Made by a program: the position numbers and the translations under genes. The notes beneath the pieces were generated by a model that saw nothing but the letters and a program-made list of their open reading frames with translations, was not told where the DNA came from and searched no databases. Positions 22,681 to 31,324 of a DNA stretch of 64,000 nt are shown one piece after another; position 1 is the stretch's first letter; each line of letters starts with the position of its first letter. Where the stretch lies: positions 186,001 to 250,000 of the forward strand of contig NZ_JAHEVJ010000002.1 in the NCBI RefSeq assembly GCF_018599245.1, given 5' to 3'. Source of the DNA: Aliiroseovarius lamellibrachiae. GTDB taxonomy: Bacteria; Pseudomonadota; Alphaproteobacteria; Rhodobacterales; Rhodobacteraceae.

Positions 22681-23568
22681 CTAGATCGCCTCATGGTGCA
22701 TGTCATAAAGCCAGTCGCAAAATTGTGTGACCTCGGGGCGTGCAGGGGCGCCGTCAGGCGTGATCAAAAAGAAACTCCGGGGCAATGGTAGCTTGAATTC
22801 AAACGGCGAAACCAACTGCCCCTGCTCTAGGTATCGCCTTGTAAAGGCACAGGAAATAAGGCCTGCACCGGTGCCGCCTGCCAGAATTTGCAGCGCGATG
22901 AGCGAGGAATCTGCTTTGAAACGACCCGCCATCGATGGGGCGTGCGTGCCCAGATGCTCCGCCATTTTGCCCCAATCCGCCTCTGATCCGATGATTGGAA
23001 TCGCATGGGCCGCGAGGTCTGGAAACGCAATTCCGGCCCCAAATTTTGCCGCGATATCCGGGTGACACACCACCTCTGCAACCTGATGACCAAGGTGGCG
23101 GATATTGCTTTCCTCCCAATCCCCATGCCCATAGCGAATTTCCACATCAACTGTGTGATCCTCGACGGGTTCGGTCCAGACGGCGGTGGTGATCTGGACG
23201 TCAATATCGGGGTGGGCGGCGTGAAACTCCGACAGTTTGGGGGCCAATATCAAGGCGGCATAGCTGATTGACCCATGCACGCGAACCCGGCGCTTGCGAT
23301 GCGCCCCAAAAAGCCCGGTCGTGGCGTCCTGCATCTCGGCAAAGGATTTTCGGATGGGCTGCGCGTAGGCGTGGCCAAGATCTGTGAGAACAACCCCTCT
23401 GGGTAGTCGTTTGAACAATTGCGCGTCAAGGTGCTGTTCTAAAAGCTTAATTTGCTGACTGACGGCGGCGGGTGTTAAGCCCAGTTCCACCGCGGCGCTG
23501 GAAAAGCTGCTGTGGCGTGCGGCAACATCAAAGGCGCGCAACCAGGTCACATGGGGGATTTTCGACAT
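22681..23568 (-). CDS. LysR-family transcriptional regulator (GcvA-like)
   Basis: 295 residues. N-terminal winged helix (WLRAFDVAARHSSFSSAAVE, then LGLTPAAVSQQIKLLEQHL) and an effector-binding domain of the GcvA type (VRVHGSISYAALILAPKLSE, FHAAHPDIDVQI). Start ATG at 23568. It diverges from the GMC oxidoreductase gene across 165 bases that contain an AATATTT-N5-AAATATT inverted repeat, so it is the likely activator of the oxidoreductase-enolase-aldehyde dehydrogenase operon. Confidence 0.9.
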   Translation of the reverse strand: MSKIPHVTWLRAFDVAARHSSFSSAAVELGLTPAAVSQQIKLLEQHLDAQLFKRLPRGVVLTDLGHAYAQPIRKSFAEMQDATTGLFGAHRKRRVRVHGSISYAALILAPKLSEFHAAHPDIDVQITTAVWTEPVEDHTVDVEIRYGHGDWEESNIRHLGHQVAEVVCHPDIAAKFGAGIAFPDLAAHAIPIIGSEADWGKMAEHLGTHAPSMAGRFKADSSLIALQILAGGTGAGLISCAFTRRYLEQGQLVSPFEFKLPLPRSFFLITPDGAPARPEVTQFCDWLYDMHHEAI

Positions 23569-23617
23569 AGGGCTAAGTCACTTTGCTGGGGTTGCAAAAG
23601 GGCGGGCCTTGCGGCCC

Positions 23618-23636
23618 AATATTTGCATTAAATATT
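23618..23636. promoter_or_regulatory. Candidate LysR operator
   Basis: AATATTT (23618-23624), five bases, AAATATT (23630-23636): a 7-bp inverted repeat of the T-N11-A kind that LysR proteins bind, located in the divergent LysR/GMC region. Confidence 0.45.
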
Positions 23637-23733
23637 CTTTAGGCTCAGAGATCAAAACCATTGTTTGAATTAAGGCCCCGCGCGTCGCAATTTGAATAAA
23701 ACGCAGCATTTGGACAGATGAAAAGGCGTGGTT

Positions 23734-25329
23734 ATGGAGTTTGACTACATCCTTGTGGGCGCAGGATCTGCCGGCTGTCTGTTGGCCGAACGGCTCACTG
23801 AAAACGGTCGTAACAGGGTGTTGCTGCTGGAGGCCGGCGGGTCGGATGCCAAGTTTTGGATCAAAGTGCCGCTGGGCTATGGGATGACCTTCTCAAACCC
23901 CAAGCTGAATTGGAACTACCACGCTGCCCCTGATCCCGGTTTGAACGGGCGCAGTGTTTACTGGCCGCGCGGTCGCGTTGTCGGGGGGTCAAGTTCGATC
24001 AACGCGATGGCATATGTGCGCGGGCTTGGGCATGATTTCGACGATTGGCGCCGGTCCGGGGCCACGGGTTGGGGGTGGGACACCGTGCGCGATACCTACG
24101 ATCGGCTCGAATGTTACGGGGCTGAAAAAGCCGGAAAAGCCGCGCTTGCGGTCACCGATCTGTCCAACCAAATGCACCCATTTTCCAAACGGTTTTTGGC
24201 GGCTGCACAGGATATGCACTGGCCGGTTCTAACGGATCTGAACGGGGCTGAAAGCGACGGGATCAGCGCGTATCGCAGCACCGTTCGAGATGGGTTTCGC
24301 TGTTCGTCTGCCGATGCATTTTTGCGCCCGGCATTGAGGCGCGGCAATGTGAAACTTGTCACCCATGCGGTGGTCGAAGATGTGATGATCACGAATGGGC
24401 GCGCGACCGGGGTTCGGTATCGTGTCGGTGATCAGCAATTCATGGCGCAGGCGCTGGGCGAGGTCATTCTGAGCGCAGGGGCCATTAACTCGCCGAAATT
24501 GTTGCAGATTTCGGGTGTCGGGCCTGCGGAGTTGTTGGCGTCTCACGGGGTCGACGTGGTGCAAGACCTGCCTATGGTTGGTGAGGGTCTGCAGGATCAT
24601 CTGGCAGTGACCCAGCATTTCACCGCACGGGTTCCGACGTTGAATTCGCGGTTGGGTCATCCTTTGGGACGGGGGCTCGCCGGGCTGCAATATGTGCTGA
24701 CCCGCCGCGGGCCGCTGGGTGTGCCGGTCAACCAAATTGGCGGTTTTGTGCGTTCTGAGCGCACCCTTCACGCGCCGGATTTACAGATTTATTGCAACCC
24801 GGCCACATATTCGACCCCACCGGACAGCAAGCCGGTGATCGACCGCGATCCGGGGTTTATTCTTTCCGCCCAACCGTGCCGTCCGACCAGTCGGGGGCAT
24901 GTGCGGATCGCCTCAGCCAACCCGATGGATGGGCCGATTATTCAACCCAACTCGCTTGCGACGCGCGAGGATCAAGAGGTCGCGGTTTGTGCAGGAAGGG
25001 TGCTGCGCGCCCTTGCCTCGACCCCAACCTTGCGTGCGGTGATCGACGCGGCGAAAGCGCCGGACATCACACAGATGGACGATGCGGGGATGCTTGAACA
25101 TTTCCGCGCGCGCGCCTCTTCGGTGTTCCATGCCTCTTGCACTTGCCGGATGGGGGCCGCGCCGTCACACTCGGTTCTGGATGCGCGTTTGCGGGTGCAT
25201 GGGGTTCGGGGGCTGCGGGTGGTGGATGCCTCGGCGTTCCCCAATGTGACGTCGGGCAACACCAATGCGCCCACCATGATGCTTGCCATGCGCGCGGCGG
25301 ATTTGATCCTTGAAGATGGCGGGCGATAA
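23734..25329 (+). CDS. GMC-family FAD-dependent oxidoreductase (choline dehydrogenase-like)
   Basis: 531 residues. FAD-binding DYILVGAGSAGCLLAERL at the N-terminus, GMC signature 1 (PRGRVVGGSSSINAMAYVRG), signature 2 (GAINSPKLLQISGVGP) and the C-terminal catalytic HASCTCRMG with NVTSGNTNAPTMML are complete. These enzymes oxidise alcohols to aldehydes. The operon continues with an enolase-superfamily enzyme and an aldehyde dehydrogenase, so the product aldehyde is probably taken further by the latter. ATG at 23734 has AAGG seven bases upstream; a GTG at 23728 sits too close to it. The natural substrate is unknown. Confidence 0.92.
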   Translation: MEFDYILVGAGSAGCLLAERLTENGRNRVLLLEAGGSDAKFWIKVPLGYGMTFSNPKLNWNYHAAPDPGLNGRSVYWPRGRVVGGSSSINAMAYVRGLGHDFDDWRRSGATGWGWDTVRDTYDRLECYGAEKAGKAALAVTDLSNQMHPFSKRFLAAAQDMHWPVLTDLNGAESDGISAYRSTVRDGFRCSSADAFLRPALRRGNVKLVTHAVVEDVMITNGRATGVRYRVGDQQFMAQALGEVILSAGAINSPKLLQISGVGPAELLASHGVDVVQDLPMVGEGLQDHLAVTQHFTARVPTLNSRLGHPLGRGLAGLQYVLTRRGPLGVPVNQIGGFVRSERTLHAPDLQIYCNPATYSTPPDSKPVIDRDPGFILSAQPCRPTSRGHVRIASANPMDGPIIQPNSLATREDQEVAVCAGRVLRALASTPTLRAVIDAAKAPDITQMDDAGMLEHFRARASSVFHASCTCRMGAAPSHSVLDARLRVHGVRGLRVVDASAFPNVTSGNTNAPTMMLAMRAADLILEDGGR

Positions 25330-25351
25330 CCCAAACCGAAAAGAGGTCCCC

Positions 25352-26560
25352 ATGCGTTTGGACAAAATCGAAACCTTTGTGGTTGCCAACCCACCGCCGC
25401 GTCATGGCGGACGGTATTTCATTTTTCTGCGGTTGACCACGCGCTGTGGGATTACGGGCGTGGGCGAGATTTACAACGCGACGTTTGCGCCGGATCTTTG
25501 TGCGGCCATGGCGGTGGATGTGTTCACGCGTCATTTTGAAGGCAGCGATCCGCATCACATAGAACGGCTTTGGCGGCGCACTTATGGCGCTGGGTTCACA
25601 CAACGCCCGGACGTCACCGTGATGGGGGTGCTTAGCGGATTGGAGATGGCCTGTTGGGACATTATCGGCAAAGCGGCAGACCGGCCTGTTTATGACCTAT
25701 TGGGCGGTAAGGTGCATGATCGCCTGCGCAGCTATACCTATCTGTATCCCGCAAAGGGTGACGTTTATCCCGACCCGGATACGCCCAATGTTTACACCTG
25801 TCCCGACCTTGCCGCCAAGGCCGCACTGGCCGCGGTGGATCAGGGGTTTACGGCGGTGAAATTCGACCCGGCGGGGCCTTATACCGTCTACGATGGCCAC
25901 CAGCCCCGGCTTGAAGATCTTGATCGCAGCGAGGCCTTTTGCAAGCGCATTCGCGAGGCGGTGGGGGACCGTGCGGACATGCTGTTTGGGACCCACGGCC
26001 AGTTCACTGTGTCTGGCGCCAAACGCCTTGCGCGCCGCATCGAAGCCTATGATCCGCTGTGGTTTGAAGAACCTGTTCCGCCCGAAAACCCAGCGGATAT
26101 GGCCGAGGTTGCGCGCTTTACCTCGGTCCCTGTGGCGGCGGGTGAGCGCCTGTGCACCAAGCATGAATTTGCGCGGCTGCTAGAGGCGGGGGCCGCTTCT
26201 ATCCTGCAAATGAATTTGGGCCGTGTTGGCGGGCTTTTGGAAGCCAAGAAAATCGCGGGCATGGCGGAAACACGGCAGGCTCAGATCGCCCCGCATCTTT
26301 ACTGCGGCCCGGTGGTGGCGGCGGCCAATATCCAGATCGCAACCTGTAGCCCCAACTTTTTGATCCTTGAAAGCATCGGCACCTTTGACGGCCCTTACAT
26401 GTCCGCCGTGACCACCAAAATCGACTGGCAAGAGGGGTATGTCATCCCCCCCACCGTGCCGGGCCTTGGGGTGGAACTGAACGACGCCTTTCTCGCGGCC
26501 AACCCCTACAGTGGGGCCGAACTGCATCTTGAAATGTCGCATGATCCGGTGACGCCCTAA
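25352..26560 (+). CDS. Enolase-superfamily dehydratase/cycloisomerase (mandelate racemase group)
   Basis: 402 residues. N-terminal capping domain, then a barrel with the lysine in AVKFDP, the metal-site region MLFGTHGQFT, WFEEPVPPEN, GERLCTK and a C-terminal PHLYCGP. The His-bearing motifs suggest an acid-sugar dehydratase or lactone isomerase rather than a muconate cycloisomerase, but the exact substrate cannot be assigned. ATG at 25352 follows AGAGG and begins MRLDKIETFVV; a frame to 25310 overlaps the GMC gene and was rejected. Second gene of the operon, 22 bases after the GMC stop. Confidence 0.88.
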   Translation: MRLDKIETFVVANPPPRHGGRYFIFLRLTTRCGITGVGEIYNATFAPDLCAAMAVDVFTRHFEGSDPHHIERLWRRTYGAGFTQRPDVTVMGVLSGLEMACWDIIGKAADRPVYDLLGGKVHDRLRSYTYLYPAKGDVYPDPDTPNVYTCPDLAAKAALAAVDQGFTAVKFDPAGPYTVYDGHQPRLEDLDRSEAFCKRIREAVGDRADMLFGTHGQFTVSGAKRLARRIEAYDPLWFEEPVPPENPADMAEVARFTSVPVAAGERLCTKHEFARLLEAGAASILQMNLGRVGGLLEAKKIAGMAETRQAQIAPHLYCGPVVAAANIQIATCSPNFLILESIGTFDGPYMSAVTTKIDWQEGYVIPPTVPGLGVELNDAFLAANPYSGAELHLEMSHDPVTP

Positions 26561-26592
26561 TCAAAACACCCTTGGAATTCGGGAGAACTCTG

Positions 26593-28023
26593 ATGAAAAC
26601 GCTTGATACATTCTATATCGATGGGGCGTGGGTTGCGCCCAACGCCACCACATCAATGCCAGTGATGAACCCGGCAACCAACGGGCAAATTGGCACCCTT
26701 TCCATGGGGGACGCGCGCGATGTGGACCGCGCCGTTGCCGCCGCAAAAGAAGCGTTTAAAAGCTTTTCCAAGACCAGCAAAGCGGAACGTCTTGCCCTGC
26801 TCGAACGATTGCGAGAGGTGACGCACCGCCGCATTGATGATCTTGCCCAAGCGATCAGCCTAGAGATGGGCGCGCCGATCACCATGGCCCGGGATGATCA
26901 GGCCGGCTGTGCAATTGGCCATCTTGACGGGTTTATCGACGCGCTCAAGGCACAAGACGACCACGAGACCCTGCCAAATGGCGATATTCTGACCCGCGAA
27001 CCCATTGGGGTCTGTGGTCTGATCACCCCGTGGAACTGGCCGATCAATCAAATCGCGCTGAAGGTCATCCCTGCGCTGGCGTCTGGGTCGACCTGCGTGT
27101 TGAAACCCTCTGAACACACGCCTTTGTCGGCCAAAATCTATGCGGAAATTGTGCACGAGGCGGGTTATCCGGCGGGGGTGTTTAACCTTGTGTATGGGGA
27201 TGGTCCCACGGTTGGGGCGGCGCTGTCGCGGCATCCGGATGTGGCCATGATGTCCTTCACCGGGTCCACCCGCGCGGGCGCTTTGGTCAGCAAAGATGCG
27301 GCCGATACGGTCAAACGCGTGACGTTGGAGCTGGGCGGGAAATCCCCCAATCTGGTCTTTGCCGATTGTGATCTTGAAACGCGCATTGCCGAAGGGGTCG
27401 CCACCTGTTTTTACAACACTGGTCAATCCTGCGATGCGCCCACGCGGATGTTGGTCGAGCGGTCCGTCTATGATCGGGCACTCGCCTTGGCCGAGGCGGC
27501 GGGGGCGGCGCAAACCGTGGGGGATCCGGCACAAGACGGCGACCACATCGGTCCGCTCTTTGACCAAATCCAATACGACCGCGTGCAATCCCTGATCCAA
27601 GCGGGGATCAACGAGGGGGCGCGGGTTTTGGTGGGTGGATTGGGCAAACCAGAAGGGTTTGAGCAGGGCTGGTACGTGCGTCCCACAATCTTTGCGGATG
27701 TGACCGCCGACATGCGCATCACCCGCGAGGAAATCTTTGGCCCGGTGCTGGTGATCATGCCGTTTGAGGATGAAGACGAGGCGATCCGCTTGGCCAATGA
27801 CACCGATTACGGGTTGGCGGCCTATCTGCAAACCGGAAGCGAAGACCGGGCATTGCGGGTGGTGGCGCACCTGCGCGCAGGTGGCATTCACATCAACGGT
27901 CGCGGGGCCGGATATGGTGCGCCGTTTGGCGGTTATAAACACTCTGGCAACGGGCGCGAAGGCGGGGTGTTTGGTCTTGAGGATTATCAGGAAATCAAGG
28001 TGAGACCTCCCTTTTCTGTGTGA
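26593..28023 (+). CDS. Aldehyde dehydrogenase family protein
   Basis: 476 residues. TPWNWPINQIALKVIPALA (NAD binding), GSTRAG, the general-base Glu in LELGGKSPNLVF and the catalytic Cys in NTGQSCDAPTRM are intact. The Cys neighbourhood (GQSCDAPTR) resembles a small subgroup often annotated as succinate-semialdehyde or betaine-aldehyde type, but specificity is open. ATG at 26593 follows GGGAG at seven bases. Last gene of the GMC-enolase-ALDH operon, ended by a 14-bp perfect terminator hairpin. Confidence 0.92.
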   Translation: MKTLDTFYIDGAWVAPNATTSMPVMNPATNGQIGTLSMGDARDVDRAVAAAKEAFKSFSKTSKAERLALLERLREVTHRRIDDLAQAISLEMGAPITMARDDQAGCAIGHLDGFIDALKAQDDHETLPNGDILTREPIGVCGLITPWNWPINQIALKVIPALASGSTCVLKPSEHTPLSAKIYAEIVHEAGYPAGVFNLVYGDGPTVGAALSRHPDVAMMSFTGSTRAGALVSKDAADTVKRVTLELGGKSPNLVFADCDLETRIAEGVATCFYNTGQSCDAPTRMLVERSVYDRALALAEAAGAAQTVGDPAQDGDHIGPLFDQIQYDRVQSLIQAGINEGARVLVGGLGKPEGFEQGWYVRPTIFADVTADMRITREEIFGPVLVIMPFEDEDEAIRLANDTDYGLAAYLQTGSEDRALRVVAHLRAGGIHINGRGAGYGAPFGGYKHSGNGREGGVFGLEDYQEIKVRPPFSV

Positions 28024-28041
28024 CGGGGTGGGGGCCTAAAT

Positions 28042-28075
28042 AAGAACGCGGAGGGCGTTAACCCTCCGCGTTCTT
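28042..28075. terminator. Bidirectional terminator between two convergent genes
   Basis: AAGAACGCGGAGGG (28042-28055) pairs perfectly with CCCTCCGCGTTCTT (28062-28075) around a 6-base loop; serves the aldehyde dehydrogenase and the convergent dehydrogenase. Confidence 0.85.
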
Positions 28076-28095
28076 CATGTGCGGATGAAAGCTTA

Positions 28096-29040
28096 TTACC
28101 GCGGAGGCACAACCTCATACCCCGGTTCTTCGGGTTCATCGTCGGTCATTTCCGCAGGAAAACCCGGCGCGCGGATGTCCAGCCCGGTGGCATCCTCTAG
28201 CCGGCGGATGATGTTTGGGGACAATTCCCGGTCGCCATACCGCGCAATGCCATCGTCAAAGATCTTGACCAAAAGCGGGCTGATTTCCAGCGGCACGTCA
28301 TTCCGCTCGGCGATGTCCTGAAACAGGCCAATGTCCTTTTTTACCAGATCCATCGTAAAGGAAATGTCGCGCGACCCGTTCAGGATCACTTGGCTTTCGG
28401 TGATGTGCGAAAACGAATTGCCCGAGCTGACTTTGATCGCTTCATAGGCGGTGTTCAGATCCATCCCGGCGGCTTTGGCGGTGACCAGTGCTTCGGCATT
28501 GGCGACCAGATGCACGGTGGCAAGATAGTTGGTCAGCACCTTTAATACGGAAGCGGAGCCAAGCTCGCCCGTGTGCAGAATGCGCCGCCCCATGGTGGTG
28601 AGAAGCGGGAAAATCCGGTCAAACGTCGCGCGATCACAGCCAGCGAAAATGGCGATATTCCCCGTGTCCGCCCGGTGGCACCCGCCGGAAACCGGGCAAT
28701 CGACCGCCGCGCCGCCACGTTCGATGACTTGTGCACCCAGGCGTTTCACCTCCGCCGCATCGGTGGTGGACATTTCCATCCAGATCTTACCGTCTGTGAC
28801 CTCTGGCAACATCTGCTGCATCACCGCATCTGAGGCCGCGGGCGAGGGCAGGCAGGTGATGACCGCATCACAATCGCGCATCAAAGCGGCGGGACCATCT
28901 GTGCGTTTGGCGCCGCGCGCCACAAAGCCACCCACCAAATCCTGGTTCAAATCATGCACCGTCAGCTCGATGCCATTTCGCAGCAGCGAGCCGGACAGTT
29001 TGCCGCCCACATTGCCCAGTCCAATAAATCCAACTTTCAC
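28096..29040 (-). CDS. 3-hydroxyisobutyrate dehydrogenase-family NAD(P) oxidoreductase
   Basis: 314 residues. Rossmann motif GFIGLGNVG at the N-terminus, DCPVSGGCHRADTGNIAIFA (substrate region) and the catalytic lysine helix VLKVLTNYLATVHLVANAEA follow the beta-hydroxyacid dehydrogenase pattern. It would oxidise a short hydroxy acid to a semialdehyde. The C-terminus is extended by an acidic, proline-rich tail (DDEPEEPGYEVVPP). ATG at 29040 follows GGGGAGGATACCG. It converges on the aldehyde dehydrogenase gene and may belong to the same catabolic island, though it has its own promoter. Confidence 0.88.
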   Translation of the reverse strand: MKVGFIGLGNVGGKLSGSLLRNGIELTVHDLNQDLVGGFVARGAKRTDGPAALMRDCDAVITCLPSPAASDAVMQQMLPEVTDGKIWMEMSTTDAAEVKRLGAQVIERGGAAVDCPVSGGCHRADTGNIAIFAGCDRATFDRIFPLLTTMGRRILHTGELGSASVLKVLTNYLATVHLVANAEALVTAKAAGMDLNTAYEAIKVSSGNSFSHITESQVILNGSRDISFTMDLVKKDIGLFQDIAERNDVPLEISPLLVKIFDDGIARYGDRELSPNIIRRLEDATGLDIRAPGFPAEMTDDEPEEPGYEVVPPR

Positions 29041-29173
29041 CGGTATCCTCCCCTTCCCGCCCTGCGGGACGTTCTATTTTTGGGTATGATTTCAGATTAC
29101 CGGCCCAAGCAGCAGCAATAGATTTTCTGCCTATGGCCTAACAGGTATTGAACCTCGGGGTGGGCAAAATGGG

Positions 29174-29211
29174 AAACGGCCCCGGAGGGTATGAACCCCG
29201 AGGCCGTTTTT
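29174..29211 (+). terminator. Hairpin with T-run between the oxidoreductase and HisA-like genes
   Basis: AAACGGCC (29174-29181) pairs with GGCCGTTT (29202-29209) with additional GGG/CCC pairing in the loop; the longer T-run is on the plus strand, yet it follows the minus-strand HisA-like gene and can serve it. Confidence 0.6.
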
Positions 29212-29239
29212 TGGGTTTGCTTGTGTAGCGGCGGGCGTA

Positions 29240-29983
29240 TCAGATGAATTCGGCGCGGGGCTCGACCACGGGTTTTGCAACCTCTAACGCCTCGGCCAAA
29301 TCAACGCTGCGATCAAACAGAGCGCGGCCAATGATGGTGCCGGACACATGCGGGACATATTGCAGGCGCGACACATCGTCGATTTCACAGATGGTTCCGC
29401 GCGCAATCACCGGTGCATTGGCTTCGCCCGCAAGCTGGGTGATCAGCGCAAGGCTGTCCTCGGCATCGCCAATATCGGCGTCGATGTCGGTGATCACGAT
29501 CGAGGCCAGCGGGTCGCCCTCGAAGGTTTTCAGAAAGGTCGAGGCATCAAAGGCGCTTTTGTTGTGCCATCCATCGCTGACCACTTTGCCTTCGAACACA
29601 TCCACCGCGAGAACAATCTGATCGGGGTAAAGCTTTGCTGCTTCTTTGATGAGGTCGGGTTGATAGACCGCCATGGTGCCCACCACGATACGGGCCGCAC
29701 CGTGGTCAATCCATTCGCTGATCCGGTCGAGCGTACGAAAGCCGCCGCCCAATTGCACAGGAATGCCAACGCCGTGGATGATCTCGCGGATCATATCGGC
29801 GTTGCGTTCATCGCCTGACATGGCGTCGAAATCGGTGATTTGCAGGGCTTCTGCCCCCGCTTCGGCATATTCCTGTGCGCGTTTCACCGGGTCCACATGC
29901 CAGATCTGCGGTTCCTCTGTGCGGCCGCGATACAGGCTGACGCAACGGCCTTCGAGCAGTTCGATCAAGGGGTAAATAATCAT
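29240..29983 (-). CDS. HisA-like TIM-barrel protein with altered catalytic motif
   Basis: 247 residues of the HisA/HisF phosphoribosyl isomerase family: LEGRCVSLYRG, GGGFRT, AARIVVGTMA, VLAVDVFEGK and IARGTICEIDD match the barrel layout, including the two phosphate-binding Gly motifs. The normal first-strand motif A-I-D-L, whose Asp is one catalytic acid of HisA, reads L-I-E-L here, an Asp to Glu change, and D-L-D-G is D-F-D-A. No histidine genes surround it, so it is likely a paralogue with another role. ATG at 29983 has AAAGGAGG five bases upstream; the frame to 30097 was rejected. Confidence 0.85.
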   Translation of the reverse strand: MIIYPLIELLEGRCVSLYRGRTEEPQIWHVDPVKRAQEYAEAGAEALQITDFDAMSGDERNADMIREIIHGVGIPVQLGGGFRTLDRISEWIDHGAARIVVGTMAVYQPDLIKEAAKLYPDQIVLAVDVFEGKVVSDGWHNKSAFDASTFLKTFEGDPLASIVITDIDADIGDAEDSLALITQLAGEANAPVIARGTICEIDDVSRLQYVPHVSGTIIGRALFDRSVDLAEALEVAKPVVEPRAEFI

Positions 29984-30160
29984 AATGGCCTCCTTTGGCT
30001 GCGAGGGTCGCAGGGTTGTGTTTACCAAGCGCGATTCCCGTGCTGTCGTCGGAACGGGAAACGACGCGAATTGGGTGAAAACAGACAGAACCACCACAGA
30101 ATGCAGTCAAGCAAGTCTATATCAAAAAGCGTTTCATTGCATCCAAGCGGCGCGCAGGGA

Positions 30161-31243
30161 TCAAAACACAATCACATTTCGCTTTGCTGCCCCGGTTTTG
30201 GTGTCGGCAATGGCGGCGTTGATCTGGTCAAACCGCCAAGTGCCGGACACAAGCTCGTCCAGCTTCAGGCGCCCCTGCATGTAAAGGTCGACCATCCACG
30301 GGATGTCGCGCTGAATGACCACATCCCCCATCAAGGTTGCTTGGATCCCTTGGCCAAGGGCGGCCATGACCACCGGTTCATATTGCGCCATGTCGCCGGA
30401 ATGGGGCATGCCCACCGCGACCAGCTTTCCACCCGGCGCAAGGTACCGCGCGGCACTGTCATAGGCGGGAATGGCCCCCACGGTGACAAACACCGCATCC
30501 GCCCCGCGCCCCGCCGCCTTATAGGCCGCTTTCCAAGGGGCGTGCCCATTGCCCAACACGGCTGCGGTTGCGCCAAACTCCATCGCCATGTCGAGCTTTT
30601 CTTCGGTCATATCCACCGCAATAATATTGGCGGCCCCCGCCAATCGCGCACCTTGGATGGCATTTAGCCCAACACCGCCCGCGCCGATCACCACCACGTT
30701 TTGCCCCGCCCGGATGCCCGCCGTGTTGACCACAGCACCCACCCCGGTGATGACGCCACAGCCCAACAGGCACGCGGCGGTCATTGGAATTGCATCGGGC
30801 AGTTTCACCACTTGCGAGGCTTCAACCACCACCTTTTCGGCAAAGCCCCCGGTGTCCAACCCCTGGGTCAGTGCACTTCCGTCCGTGCCGCTGATCGGCC
30901 CTTTGGTGGCGTCATACCGCGTGGAACAGCGCACCGGATGGCCCGAAGTACAAGGCGCGCAGGTCTGGCAGGACCGGATCAGGGTGACAACAACCGGATC
31001 ACCAATGGCCAACCCCTCGACATTCGACCCAAGCGCTGAAATACGCCCCGCTGCCTCATGCCCGTAAACCGCAGGCAACGCCCCACCCCATGCCCCTTCG
31101 GCGTAAGAAATGTCGGAATGGCAGATCGCAACCGCCTCAAGCGTCACCTCAACCTCGCGGCCCTCGGGCGCACGGATCTGGATGTCTTCGATCACAAGAT
31201 CTTCGCCAAAGGCGTGGCAAACGGCGGCTTTGATTGTGGGCAT
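30161..31243 (-). CDS. Zinc-dependent alcohol dehydrogenase (class III-like MDR)
   Basis: 360 residues of the medium-chain dehydrogenase superfamily. Catalytic zinc ligands in AICHSDIS and GHEAAG, the four-cysteine structural zinc lobe (CQTCAPCTSGHPVRC) and the Rossmann motif VIGAGGVGLNAIQGA are present. The family oxidises alcohols or hydroxymethylglutathione with NAD. ATG at 31243 follows AAGGAGTGACCC. It is upstream of the HisA-like gene on the same strand with about 180 bases between, so not clearly one operon. Confidence 0.9.
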   Translation of the reverse strand: MPTIKAAVCHAFGEDLVIEDIQIRAPEGREVEVTLEAVAICHSDISYAEGAWGGALPAVYGHEAAGRISALGSNVEGLAIGDPVVVTLIRSCQTCAPCTSGHPVRCSTRYDATKGPISGTDGSALTQGLDTGGFAEKVVVEASQVVKLPDAIPMTAACLLGCGVITGVGAVVNTAGIRAGQNVVVIGAGGVGLNAIQGARLAGAANIIAVDMTEEKLDMAMEFGATAAVLGNGHAPWKAAYKAAGRGADAVFVTVGAIPAYDSAARYLAPGGKLVAVGMPHSGDMAQYEPVVMAALGQGIQATLMGDVVIQRDIPWMVDLYMQGRLKLDELVSGTWRFDQINAAIADTKTGAAKRNVIVF

Positions 31244-31324
31244 GGGTCACTCCTTCTTTGCCGATCACAGTGCAAAGCAGGCGGGGAGGGGGCAAGGGGT
31301 TTTGCACCCTTGCGTGCCGTGACG

